Below the pieces are notes generated by a model. It ran no database searches. It saw nothing but the letters and a program-made list of their open reading frames with translations, and had not been told where the DNA came from. The translations under genes were made by a program, and so were the position numbers. Below are positions 1 through 9,949 of a DNA stretch of 15,672 nucleotides, piece by piece (the first letter of the stretch is position 1; the number at the start of each line of letters is the position of its first letter). Source of the stretch: Conidiobolus incongruus B7586 (Eukaryota > Entomophthoromycota > Entomophthoromycetes > Entomophthorales > Conidiobolaceae); NCBI GenBank assembly GCA_000697335.1, contig JNEM01008824.1, positions 1 to 15,672 of the forward strand, in the 5' to 3' direction.

Positions 1-18
1 ACTTGGAATTCTGATCGA

Positions 19-243
19 ATGATTGTTGATAACATCCATGCCAATAAAAAGGCGTCAGCTATACCTACCAAATATGTTCCCCTTACACCAGAACAACGCA
101 AATACATTCTCCAAAATAATGGATGTACCTATTGTCGCCAACTGGATACCTCTCATAATTACTTAACTTGCCCCCAAAAATCCAATTCCTCTCAACCTAA
201 ACAAAACTCTTCCAACCAGAAGGGAAAAGAAGCGGATCAGTAA
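19..243 (+). CDS. gag: Ty3 gag C-terminal fragment with zinc knuckle
   Basis: The 74-residue frame carries a Cys-x2-Cys-x6-His-x4-Cys cluster around residues 36-51 (GCTYCRQLD, then H and C), preceded by a segment that resembles the LTPEER...C..C region common just before the knuckle in Ty3 gag proteins. In the family this knuckle of the nucleocapsid part of Gag binds element RNA in the virus-like particle. It is followed by an Asn/Ser/Gln-rich tail. The first methionine here is internal to gag, because the N-terminal capsid region would lie outside the window. It is a fossil fragment of the element at 1-3728, not a host gene. Confidence 0.75.
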   Translation: MIVDNIHANKKASAIPTKYVPLTPEQRKYILQNNGCTYCRQLDTSHNYLTCPQKSNSSQPKQNSSNQKGKEADQ

Positions 244-437
244 ATGTAAACCATCTCCACCAAGTAACCAACCCTACTGATCCTCCTCTCCAATCAGTTA
301 CTTATCTCAATCCATCAACTACCAAATCACTCTCAAACTCAACCACTACATCCAATATAACCAATAGAAATCTTAATGTACCCTCTTCACCTTGTCCACT
401 TAATATCAATAATAACAAAATCACTGAACATTACAAT

Positions 438-1709
438 TTGAGCCCTGATACTCGAAAATATCCAACCCAAACAAGTTCAACTCAAAATCTTCAATTATCA
501 TCCACTTCTGTTTTATCACCCGACTTTGATAACAATCTTTCAGCTTTTCCATTGATTTTTGCTGGTTCAATTTTCAATGTGAAGGTGAACGTCCTACTCG
601 ATACTGGTGCTACTGGTTGCCTGATCAACAATCAACTAGCTTCAGAACTCAATCTTGTTCCCACCCCTTTTCCTATTAAACTTACTCTAGCCGACAAATC
701 TGAATGTGTTTCTACAGGTCTTGTCTCAGCTCCTTTATCACTTTCTAACAGGTATACCAAACAATTCAACCTCATTGCTGCCCCAATACATCATGATGTC
801 ATTCTAGGGATGAATTGGATAAAGTCACATTTACCTATCACCCTAAATCTACTTCCAAATGGCGCTTTCCAATTAATCTTCAAGTATAATAACCGACAAA
901 TCAATCTTACCTCTGTCAACAATCTTTCTTCTAATTCCTCTTCTAATCCAATTAACCTACAACCTATTTCAACCAGTGCGCTATCCAATCTGAACAGCAA
1001 TTATAATATTAATTCCAATCCAATATCCAATCATTATGTCAATTCAACTAATCCAAGTAGATCTACTCAATCAACCAATACTAATTCACTTCCAAATACT
1101 GCTCAATCTGACAACAACTTTTCTTCAATCCCAAAATTGGATCTAAATTCAATCATCATATCACGTCAATCCCTTTCAAACTCCTTGAGAAAAAACCAAA
1201 TTCAATCCTGTTGTCTTGTTTTTATTTCTCCCTCCTTAAATAACGTCCAAACTCACTCCTCAGATGTTACAACCTTACCACTTGAACATTTTGCCTTTAT
1301 TTCACTGATTAATGCTGTAACCACAGCCCCAACATTAAGAAGTTTTGACCCTTCCTTACCTGTCATTCTAATGACCGATGCTTCTAGTTACACCATCGGA
1401 GGTTGGCTTAGTCAACCCAATTCTGCAGATTTCAACATTAATTCCTTGAATTGTCTTGAGAGGGGAGTAAGCATCAGAACTTCAATGCTCAAATCAATGA
1501 ACCTCTGTCCAGTTGTCTTCTATTCCTGTAAAATGTCACTAGCAGAACTGAATTACCCAGTTCATGAACAAGAACTACTTGCTGTAGTAGAATGTCTTAA
1601 ACACTTCCGTCATTATGTATCTGGACAACCTGTTTATGCCTTTACGGATCATAAATCTTTAATATGGTTAAATGACCAACCTCATCTCTCCAAACACCAA
1701 ACTTCATAG
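438..1709 (+). CDS. pol: Ty3 pol segment: protease and RNase H region
   Basis: Seen: an aspartic protease core with LLDTGATG near residues 53-60 and a later ILGMNW motif. A low-complexity Asn/Ser-rich stretch follows (about residues 150-245). Next comes an RNase H segment with MTDASS, the HEQELLAVVE motif and FTDHKSL near the end. These are the conserved acidic positions of Ty3 RNase H. The frame begins at a non-ATG codon because this is an internal piece of a polyprotein. In the family, protease matures Gag-Pol and RNase H removes the RNA template during cDNA synthesis in cytoplasmic particles. It is part of the broken element at 1-3728. Confidence 0.88.
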   Translation: MSPDTRKYPTQTSSTQNLQLSSTSVLSPDFDNNLSAFPLIFAGSIFNVKVNVLLDTGATGCLINNQLASELNLVPTPFPIKLTLADKSECVSTGLVSAPLSLSNRYTKQFNLIAAPIHHDVILGMNWIKSHLPITLNLLPNGAFQLIFKYNNRQINLTSVNNLSSNSSSNPINLQPISTSALSNLNSNYNINSNPISNHYVNSTNPSRSTQSTNTNSLPNTAQSDNNFSSIPKLDLNSIIISRQSLSNSLRKNQIQSCCLVFISPSLNNVQTHSSDVTTLPLEHFAFISLINAVTTAPTLRSFDPSLPVILMTDASSYTIGGWLSQPNSADFNINSLNCLERGVSIRTSMLKSMNLCPVVFYSCKMSLAELNYPVHEQELLAVVECLKHFRHYVSGQPVYAFTDHKSLIWLNDQPHLSKHQTS

Positions 1710-1847
1710 GTTCAATTCCTTCAAGAATTTGATCTACGTATCAGTTATATCAAAGGTCAATACAACACTCTGGCTGATCTTTTATCAAGACGTATCGATT
1801 ACGCCCCTATCTGTGTCAAATGTCGCAAAAATCATGTAGATTTAAAT

Positions 1848-3377
1848 TTGGTTTCTTTACAAATGTCCACATCCCAAATCGAACAGCTAATCAAATCCAA
1901 ATTACCTTCTGATGATTTTGCTCTTCAAGTGTGTGAAGACTTGAAAAAACCAGAGAACAAAAAACCCCTGTATGTCAAGAGATTCAACCTGTCAGATGAC
2001 CTCCTGTACCACACTGGCAGAATATACGTCCCTGACGTAGAATCCATTAAATTACAACTTCTTAAATTATACCATGACTCAACAGTCTCGGGTCACCAAG
2101 GATGGCTACGTACCTTCCAAAAAATCTCTAGACACTTCTATTGGCCAAAAATGCAAAAAGATATCGAAAAATATGTTATTTCCTGTGAACAATGCCAACT
2201 CAACAAACCACTTAATCAATATCCATATGGTCACTTAAATCCTTTACCAGTCCCTACATCCCGCTGGAGCAATATCACCATGGATTTCGCGGATGCCCCT
2301 ATGTCATCTTCAAAACTCGATTCAATTCCAGTTGTTACTGATCAACTAAGTAAAATGGTCCACTTGATCCCCACAACAAAGAAAATTAATGCTCAAGGTT
2401 TAGCGAAACTCTTTATTGATCACATTTTTAAACATCATGGACTTCCTAACACAATTGTGACTGATAGAGATACCAGATTCACCTCCAAATTCTGGCAAAA
2501 CCTTATGGAATTGTTAGGATGTAAACACAATCTCTCCACCACACAACATCAAAGTTCAGATGGACAATCAGAAAGAACAATTCGCGTATTGAAAGAAGCC
2601 CTCAGATCATACCTCGATTATGACATGCCAAATTGGATTGATAACTTACCTTTATTAGAATTTGCCATAAACGATTCAGTCAACTCTTCTACAGGAATGA
2701 CACCATTCTACCTAAATTATGGTCAACACCCTAACTCCATCAATATTACACCACCTCCTACAAACACTTCAGCTAGTGTGGACAACTTCACCACTCACAT
2801 TAATTCTTTATTATCTATTGCTAAAGAAAAGATCCTTAAAGCCCAAGACAAGCAAGCTTACTATCATGACAAGAAATCCTTACCTTTCCCAAACCTTCCA
2901 CCTGGCTCACTAGTCCTATTAAGTTCCAAAGACATCAATCTACCCCAACATTCAGGCTGTCCAACTGAAAAATTACTACCAAAATGGTTAGGTCCTTATT
3001 TTATCAAGTACAAAGGTCCTAATCCTGATACATATGAACTTTGTCTACCACCTGACTTGAAAATACATCCAGTCTTCCACGTAGATGTCCTTAAACCATA
3101 CAAAGATCCCACTAAGGACTTCCTGTCAAGAGAAACTTATTCTAGACCACCACCTATTAACTCTGATGACTCAGGTAATTATTATATAGTAGATAAAATT
3201 CTTAACCACAGAAAACACCATAACAAAAACCAATCCCTTGTCCAATGGCTTGGATACCCATTAAGTGAAGCCACTTGGGAAGATGAAGCTAATATCTCTC
3301 ATACACTTGCCTACTCTAACTTTAAATCCAAAAGATCCTCTCGAAAAGAGACTTTGCCACGTTATAGCAAAGTCTGA
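1848..3377 (+). CDS. pol: Ty3 integrase with GPY/F segment and C-terminal chromodomain
   Basis: The 509-residue frame carries an H2C2 zinc-binding module (His76, His83, Cys113, Cys116). The catalytic core shows Asp146 (MDF), Asp206 (VTDRD) and Glu242 (QSER), giving the canonical D,D35E spacing between the last two. A GPY motif lies at about 382-384, and a chromodomain-like end (about 445-495) holds YYIVDKIL, VQWLGYP and ATWEDE. In the family the core inserts the cDNA into host DNA, and the chromodomain can direct insertion to marked chromatin. The TGA stop overlaps the start of the polypurine tract, so coding runs almost to the LTR. This is the best preserved part of the element. Confidence 0.93.
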   Translation: MVSLQMSTSQIEQLIKSKLPSDDFALQVCEDLKKPENKKPLYVKRFNLSDDLLYHTGRIYVPDVESIKLQLLKLYHDSTVSGHQGWLRTFQKISRHFYWPKMQKDIEKYVISCEQCQLNKPLNQYPYGHLNPLPVPTSRWSNITMDFADAPMSSSKLDSIPVVTDQLSKMVHLIPTTKKINAQGLAKLFIDHIFKHHGLPNTIVTDRDTRFTSKFWQNLMELLGCKHNLSTTQHQSSDGQSERTIRVLKEALRSYLDYDMPNWIDNLPLLEFAINDSVNSSTGMTPFYLNYGQHPNSINITPPPTNTSASVDNFTTHINSLLSIAKEKILKAQDKQAYYHDKKSLPFPNLPPGSLVLLSSKDINLPQHSGCPTEKLLPKWLGPYFIKYKGPNPDTYELCLPPDLKIHPVFHVDVLKPYKDPTKDFLSRETYSRPPPINSDDSGNYYIVDKILNHRKHHNKNQSLVQWLGYPLSEATWEDEANISHTLAYSNFKSKRSSRKETLPRYSKV

Positions 3378-3383
3378 GGGGAG
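3376..3383 (+). other. Polypurine tract (PPT) of the younger Ty3 element
   Basis: The purine run GAGGGGAG lies directly before the TGTCACG that opens the LTR, the expected place for the plus-strand primer site. A perfect 8-bp inverted repeat (GACTTTGC at 3350-3357, GCAAAGTC at 3367-3374) stands immediately upstream. Confidence 0.85.
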
Positions 3384-3728
3384 TGTCACGTATCTACCCA
3401 ATTAGTCCATATATATTTACCTTTAATATCAGTTTACCCATAATTTATCTCTTATTCTACTTTCCCTTAAATTGATCCATTCTTATCCCAATATCAAAAA
3501 GGGGAAATACAACAGGGATCTATCTATCTATTCATTCATCCAGTTATCTATCTATTCACTCATCCATCTATCCAACTATCTATCTATCTATCTGAAGGAA
3601 ACTAACTCCAAGTCTTTGTCAAGAACTTCCAATAAAACTTTATATAACTACATCCTAATCCTATAACTTATCCACACTCCAACTTAATTCAATACAATTA
3701 TCCTAGTTTCCAGCACTAGGATAATACA
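3384..3728 (+). repeat. 3' LTR of the younger Ty3 element (about 345 bp)
   Basis: Starts TGTCACG just after the polypurine tract and ends ATAATACA, so it has TG...CA termini. Both boundaries agree with the related LTR at 6874-7192, where similarity starts and stops at the same places. A perfect 10-bp inverted repeat (ATTATCCTAG at 3697-3706, CTAGGATAAT at 3716-3725) ends three bases before the LTR terminus. A tetranucleotide array sits in the middle. The partner LTR and the other target-site copy are outside the window, so LTR divergence cannot be used for dating. Confidence 0.88.
3519..3593 (+). repeat. Imperfect ATCT/ATTC/ATCC tetranucleotide array inside LTR
   Basis: About 75 bases of ATCT-type units interrupted by TTCA, CCAT and CAGT variants. 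It lies wholly inside the LTR, and a decayed counterpart exists in the older LTR at about 7008-7062, so the array is an old feature of this LTR family. Confidence 0.85.
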
Positions 3729-6700
3729 TTTGGTTATCATTTTATTTTAATTTTATTTAAACTTCTTAAGCCAAAATAAAATTTAATCATATTGTCTTAT
3801 TTTTATTTTTCTTTCTCTAAATAATATTTAAACTTAATTTTTAAATGTTAAAACCTTATTATTTCACCACTTAATATCTTTTTTAGTTAATTTTTATTCA
3901 GATATATTTAAACTAAAGGATTCATTATTTTTTAAAAATAAGTTAAATATAAAATTAAATTACTCTTTAAATCTTAACTTAATTACTATTTTATTTATCA
4001 CATATTTATAGAAGAAAATAAAACTTTAAAAAAAGCCTTATCTTAAATCATTGATAAGGGTTTCATCTATCCCTCAATCTTACTTTAAAATTCTCTTATC
4101 TTTTTTATCAAGAAGAAAGGTAGCAAATTATGTTTTTATCTAAACTTTTAAGCTTTAAACAAAATAACTATTAAAGACAAAACACTATTATTATATCTTT
4201 TTAAATTATATAATTAAATTTTTAGATTCAAATCCTTTCTAAAACTTAACATATATAATGGTTATTATAATATTATTATAAACTCTAACTTAATTTCATT
4301 AATAACTTTTAATATTTTTTTCAACTCTTATGAATTTACTATTTTATTATTTGAGTTATATAACATATATGTTATATTCATAAAACTTATAAATTTTCTT
4401 TTCTTCAAATCACAAGATATTTTAATATATTATATTTTAATAATATCTGAATTTTTTCTAAAATATTTGAAAATTATCTCAAATATATTTAATATATTTT
4501 TAATATTTTCAAGAAATACTCTCTTCCTATATAACTATTTAAATATCATTTTAGTGTTTTTAAAATATTTTTTTGTATTTATGTCTTGTCCTGTAATAAT
4601 ATTAAAGTTAATCTTAAAAAAATTACTACTGTATAATCTTAACTTATTATAACTAGCTGTAATTTCCTATAACTATTTTGCAGTATGGTTAATTATTTTA
4701 AAGACTTTATTGATAGATAAACTTACTTTATCTTTAACTAATTAAGTCTAAAAAAATATACCTTAGAATTAAAGATATCTTACACATTCTATAATTATTT
4801 AATTAATATTATAACTATAATCTTAATATTAAGAAGTTTTAACTTTTCTTTACTTTTTATTCTAATAACTAATGCTTTTAGTTACACTATTAGAGATTAA
4901 CTTAATTAACCTAATTATATAGATTTTAATATTAAATTGTTAAATTATTTTAAAAAGGGAGTAAATATTAAAGCTTTAATATTTAAATTAATAAAACTTT
5001 ATATAATTGTCTTATACTCTTATAAAATATTACCAGCAGAATTAAATTACTTAGTTTATGAATAAAAACTATTTTTTATAGTAGAATATCATAAACAATT
5101 CGGTTATTATATATTTAAATGACTTGTTTATATCTTTACAAAATATAAATCATTAATTTAGTTAAAAAATTAATTTTATCTCTTTAAATACTAAACTTTA
5201 TAGTTTTAATTCTTTTAAGAATTTAATTTATATGTTAATTATATCAAAGGTTAAAATAATACTCTAGCTAATCTTTTATCAAAATATATTGATTATATTT
5301 TTATTTATATTAAATATCAAAAAAATCATATAGATTTGAATTGGGTTTTTGTACAAATATTTATAACTTAAATCAAATAGCTAATTAAATTTAAATTACC
5401 TTATGATTATTTTATTTTTTCAATATATAAAGATTTAAAAAAAATAAAAAGCAAAAGATCTTTATATGTTAAAAGATTTAACTTATTAAATTACCTCCTG
5501 TATAATACTAGTTGAATATATAACTTTAATATAAAATCTATTAAATTATAACTTCTTAAATTATACCATAAATTATTAATATTAAGAAACTAAGGATAGT
5601 TACATACTTTTTAAAAAATCTCTAAATATTTTTATTAGCTAAAAATACCGAAAGATATCAAATAATATGTTATTTCTTATGAACAATGATAACTCGACAA
5701 ATTATTTAATTAATATTTATATGCTTATATAAATCTTTTAATAGTTTTTATATCTTATTAAAATAATATCACCACAGATTTTATAGATACCTTTATGTTA
5801 TCTTTGGAACTTAATTTAATTTTAATTATTGTTAATCAATTAAGTAAATTAATTTACTTAATCCCAATAAGAAAAACATTAATGCTTAAGGTCTAGCAAA
5901 ACTATTTATTAATCATATTTTTAAATATTATAAACTTCTTAAAATTATTATAACTAATAAAAATATTAGATATACTTTTAAATTCTAGTAAAACCTTATA
6001 GAATTATTAGGATATAAATATAATCTCTTTATTACAAAATATTAAAGTTTAAATAAACAATTAAAAAAACAATTCATATGTTAAAAGAAGCTTTTAGATT
6101 ATGTCTTGATTATAACATAACAAATTAGATTAATAACTTACCTTTATTAAAGTTTGCTATAAATAATTTATTTAACTTTTATATAGGAATAACACTATTC
6201 TACTTAAATTATAGTTAATATTTTAACTCTATTAATATTATATCACCTCCTACAAATACTTTAATTAGTGTTAATAACTTCAACATTTATATTTACTTTT
6301 TAATATTTGTTGCTAAAGAAAAAGATCTTTAAAGCTTAAAACAAGCAAGCTTAATATTATAATAAGAAATCTTTACTTTCCTTATACTTTCCACCTAACT
6401 CACTAATCTTATTAAGTTCTAAAGACATTAATATACATTATCATTTAAATTATCTAATTAAAAATTATTACTTAAATAATTAAGTCCTTATTTTATAAAG
6501 AACAAAAGTTTTAATCTTGATATATATAAACTTTATTTCCTACCAGATTTGAAAATATATTTAACCTTTTATATCAATATCTTTAAATCATATAAAAATC
6601 CGACTAAAGACTTCTCATCAACAAACATATTTTAAACTACTACCTATTAACTTGAATAATTCAAATAATTATTATATAGTAGATAAAATTTTTAACCACA

Positions 6701-7192
6701 AAAAACATTATAATAAAGATTAATATCTTGTCCAATAGCTTAAATACCTATTGAATAAAGCTATTTAAAAAGATAAAGCTAATATCTTTTATATACTTAC
6801 CTATTTTAACTTTAAATCTAAAAAATATTTTTGAAAATAAACTTTAATATATTAAAATAAAATTTAAAAAGAGTATCACATATCTAATTAATTAATATAT
6901 ATATATTTATCTTTTATGTTATTTTACTTATAATTTAACTTTTATCCTACTTTTCCTTAAATTAATCTATTCTTATCTTAGTATAAAGGGAGCAAAATAC
7001 AACAAGAATTTATTTATTAACCTCTCTATTTATCTATTGATTTATTAATTTACTTAATTACTTGATTATAACTTTAAGTCTTTATCAAAAATTTTTAATA
7101 AAGCTTTCTAACTATATTTAAATTATATAGCTTACTAATAATTCAACTTAATTTAATATAATTATCTTTGTTACTAACACTAAGATAATACA
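3729..7192 (+). mobile_element. Older, hypermutated Ty3 chromovirus relic interrupted by the younger copy
   Basis: Seen: from 3729 the sequence aligns with the interior of the younger element (starting near its base 1145) and stays largely colinear through RNase H and integrase to the LTR. Most differences are C to T or G to A relative to the younger copy. Legible parts are reverse-transcriptase-like traces (about 4450-4600), RNase H, integrase and the LTR. It is broken throughout, with dozens of breaks, and no usable reading frame remains. Similarity begins exactly after the LTR end at 3728, so the younger copy inserted into this one; the older copy's left part should lie left of the window. 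Older than its insert by clear sequence decay. Confidence 0.88.
6874..7192 (+). repeat. 3' LTR of the older Ty3 relic (about 319 bp)
   Basis: Aligned to the LTR at 3384-3728. It begins at TATCACATATC (matching TGTCACGTATC) after a decayed purine tract and ends at the shared ATAATACA. The terminal stem-loop is still present as ATTATCTT (7161-7168) and AAGATAAT (7182-7189). Confidence 0.85.
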
Positions 7193-8565
7193 TATACACT
7201 TATAAGGCTAATACTATTATTAAGATTATTAAAGATAGAAAAATATTATATTTATACTATAAATCTTATAAGGATTATATAATAAACTTAAATGTTAAGT
7301 TAAATGAGATGTATGAATAAGCATACAACAAGAATATTTACATTAAAATAAAAATTATTTAGGTAAAGTAAAGGAGAAAAAGTTAAATAATTAGGTTTAT
7401 AAAATTAAGGATTTGGTGTTATATAATTAATAAAAATTTTTGAAGAGTAAAGAGATTGGTATTTGAATAAAGTTATTCAAGGTGATTAAAATATCACCAA
7501 AACTTATATATAACATCAAGTATATTAGTAATCTTTTAATCATAAAAAATTTTATCTTTAATTCCTAAAACTTTTTTATAGTTAATTAGAAAAATGACAG
7601 ATAAATTAAGATATCAGAAATAATTAAGTTTAGTATTAAATTAAAAAGATATTAAAAATATGTATTTAAAAAAGAAGTTTTATTTTTGTTAATAGATGAT
7701 GCTTTAATAAACTGAAATTAGTATTTTAGTTGTATTTTTCATAATATAAATACATGTTGTTTTTTTGATAATAAAAGATTCTGGATTATTGTTAGAGTTC
7801 TAACAAATTTTTTTAGTGTTACTTTTAATCGAATCTTATTATTTTATCTTTTTATAAAAATAACTTCTAATGATATACATTCTAATATAAATTCTAACCA
7901 TCCTAAAACCTATAAAACTAAAAACAATGGAATTTTACAATAGCATTATTTTAATGGAAAATTCAAAATAATATTACATAATGTTAAAATTTATCACTTT
8001 ATAGCTATAAAGAAATGGTTTAATAACTAATTCAATAAATTTTAAATTCACAGAGTTTATTTAAAGATATATAACTTTATGAATTTATAAAATTGAATTT
8101 AATATTTTGATTGATAGCTATATATATATATTGTTATATAGATATAATATCAAAAATATTATATTTCTCTTATATAGCTTAATATATAAATTTAACTAAT
8201 ATTAAATTTATATCTCTAAAGACAAATTCTTTCAAAAATATATTAAAATAAAATTAATAAAATAACCTGTTATCAATATATAATAACTATATATGATGAT
8301 AGAGAATAATCCTGTCAATTACTCAAGAAACTCTAATTACCACAAGATTCAAGATGTTATATTAGAGATATCACATCTTATGAACTAATTGATCTTATTA
8401 CTTTCTGCCTGTAAGTTATTCATGTCCATAAAAATCAACAATGGAACCTAATATAAGATTATCATAAGCAAACTATTAAACATATCTTCTATCTTTATTT
8501 TCAAAAATATACAAGCTCTAAGTTTTTCTTGTAACCCTCACAAAAGTATTGAGTTGTGAGGAGCA
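7193..8565. other. AT-rich region without recognisable gene
   Basis: About 1.4 kb of strongly AT-rich DNA with stops in all frames. The part nearest the Ty3 relic (about 7200-7480) shows open stretches that could be another decayed repeat, but I cannot assign a family. Two adjacent perfect hairpins lie at 7463-7480 (TTGAATAA/TTATTCAA) and 7481-7498 (GGTGAT/ATCACC). A further perfect 8-bp inverted repeat lies at 8536-8561 (CCTCACAA/TTGTGAGG). Confidence 0.6.
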
Positions 8566-8732
8566 TGTGATATTTACTTTATTTAAATAACCCAATTTAT
8601 AGCAAGCCATTTTAACTTATTTTGGTGAATCTTAATATTTTCCCTTAATTTCATGATAATTTATCATTTACCACTGGTGATTCCCTGTTTAAGCTTGTAA
8701 AACCCTATTGTTCTCAGTGTTAACACCTAACA
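8566..8732 (+). repeat. Weak candidate LTR fragment related to Ty3 LTRs
   Basis: TGTGATATTTAC follows the purine-leaning GTGAGGAG, and farther in there are ACCCAATT and TTTCCCTTAA blocks in the same order as in the LTR at 3384-3728. A plausible end is CCTAACA. A stem-loop, CTCAGTGTTA (8713-8722) with TAACAATGAG (8728-8737), straddles that end, so the boundary is doubtful. No target-site duplication is visible. Confidence 0.25.
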
Positions 8733-9323
8733 ATGAGTAACTTATTTTGAAAAATTTACCAGCTTTGATTTCAATCGATTTAGATTTTTACATATTATTA
8801 TTATTTGAGTTTAATATAATTCAACTTGAATTATTAAATATAAAACAATTATTAATTATTGGATTATAATTTACTAATTATAATAATATAACTATATTTT
8901 ATTAAAATAGCTAATGTTCACAACTATAGTTTGAATATATATTCTTTTTTTTAGAATCCAATAATACTTTATTAATATATTATCAAAGGTAAAAATTTAT
9001 GAATATCAAATATTATTTAAATTCAAATATTGTGTCAATTATTCAACTCTTAAATATAGAAATTTACATAGTTGAATATTATTTGATTGAGTAATATTTA
9101 AGTTTCAGATTCATATATATTGATTCAATTAATTTTATTATAATATGCAAATAATAAATTATATTCCTATTCATATAAATAATTCCAATATACTCCAATT
9201 ATTCAAAATTAGCATTTCAATAATAGTGAAAATTAGAGTGAAAAAATATTAACATATCTTGGTGAACAAATAGATACAGTCAATTTATAATATTCAATTA
9301 AAGAAATTTTACATGGAATATAA
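8733..9323. other. AT-rich region, nothing recognised
   Basis: About 590 bases, strongly AT-rich, with no open frame, domain trace or clear repeat that I can name. Confidence 0.6.
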
Positions 9324-9665
9324 TGTCACAGACCAGAGGACCCATTTGTCCTTAACAATTCAATTCATTCAAGAACCTTGTCACAGATCCACGTGCAACT
9401 TGACCATAAATTATACCCGAGCAATGCAATCAATTGTTCCATTCGACGTGCAGCTCATAAGCTGGAAATACACATCAAACAAACTATAAATTGCCAACGA
9501 CAACCAAGTTATCAAGTCGGTCCTCTTCCTAGGGTAGAGCCCAATAACCTAGGTTAAACAATAAATTACCCCGTTTATATCACCAAACAGGTGCTATCCT
9601 GGAAGAGGACTATTTACTTAAAAGTTATTGGACACTTGACTTCCCTGCCGGTGTTAATAATATGG
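9324..9665 (+). repeat. Balanced-composition island 1, possible old repeat copy
   Basis: Much richer in G and C than its surroundings, with sharp edges. It starts TGTCACAGACC. One frame (9324-9557) has no stop for 77 codons but no ATG, and the peptide resembles nothing I know. Inside is an imperfect inverted repeat: GTCCTCTTCC at 9520-9529 against GGAAGAGGAC at 9601-9610, with pairing extending inward. The first 24 bases and the tail resemble the start and end of the island at 9950-10190 in the same order and orientation. It could be an LTR or another short repeat, or single-copy DNA spared from hypermutation. Confidence 0.4.
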
Positions 9666-9949
9666 CTGATTTTTGATAAACAAAACTAACAAAATGCAGA
9701 TTTATTGATTTATGATTATTTTAAAATAGTTTCTGTATCTTGAAATATTATATATATATTAATTATAACAAAAATCATAAAATGATATAATTTGAAATTT
9801 TTTATTAGTGTGAGAAAAAAATATATAATAGATTCAAAAATCTTTTGAAATATATAAAAAGTATGTAATATTTATGAATTGGTTTAATTAAATATATCTT
9901 AAATTATAATATTTTGAAACATTCTTTCATCAGAAATTCTTTACTAAGG

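Larger units (their letters stand above)
1..3728 (+). mobile_element. Ty3 chromovirus retrotransposon, younger copy, left end outside window
   Basis: Seen: parts in standard Ty3 order, gag zinc knuckle, aspartic protease, RNase H, integrase with H2C2 and D,D35E motifs, GPY/F segment, chromodomain, polypurine tract and a 3' LTR beginning TG and ending CA. The 5' LTR and most of gag must lie left of base 1. Family: chromodomain-bearing Ty3 elements are common in fungi. The element looks broken, with a handful of breaks in this window, yet its composition is far less AT-rich than the flanks, so it is young relative to them. It sits inside an older relative of the same family (3729 onward), which resumes directly after the LTR. 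Confidence 0.93.

Noticed and set aside
791-1000. Minus-strand open frame inside the Ty3 element
   Set aside because: Lies antisense to the protease segment and has no domain trace.
3472-3666. Open frame of 64 codons in the LTR
   Set aside because: Its product is a low-complexity translation of the tetranucleotide array.
4467-4652. Open frame of 61 codons in AT-rich DNA
   Set aside because: It is a remnant within the decayed Ty3 copy, not an independent gene.
9324-9557. Stop-free frame of 77 codons in island 1 as a gene
   Set aside because: No start codon, no similarity to a family I know, and the length is modest for this composition.
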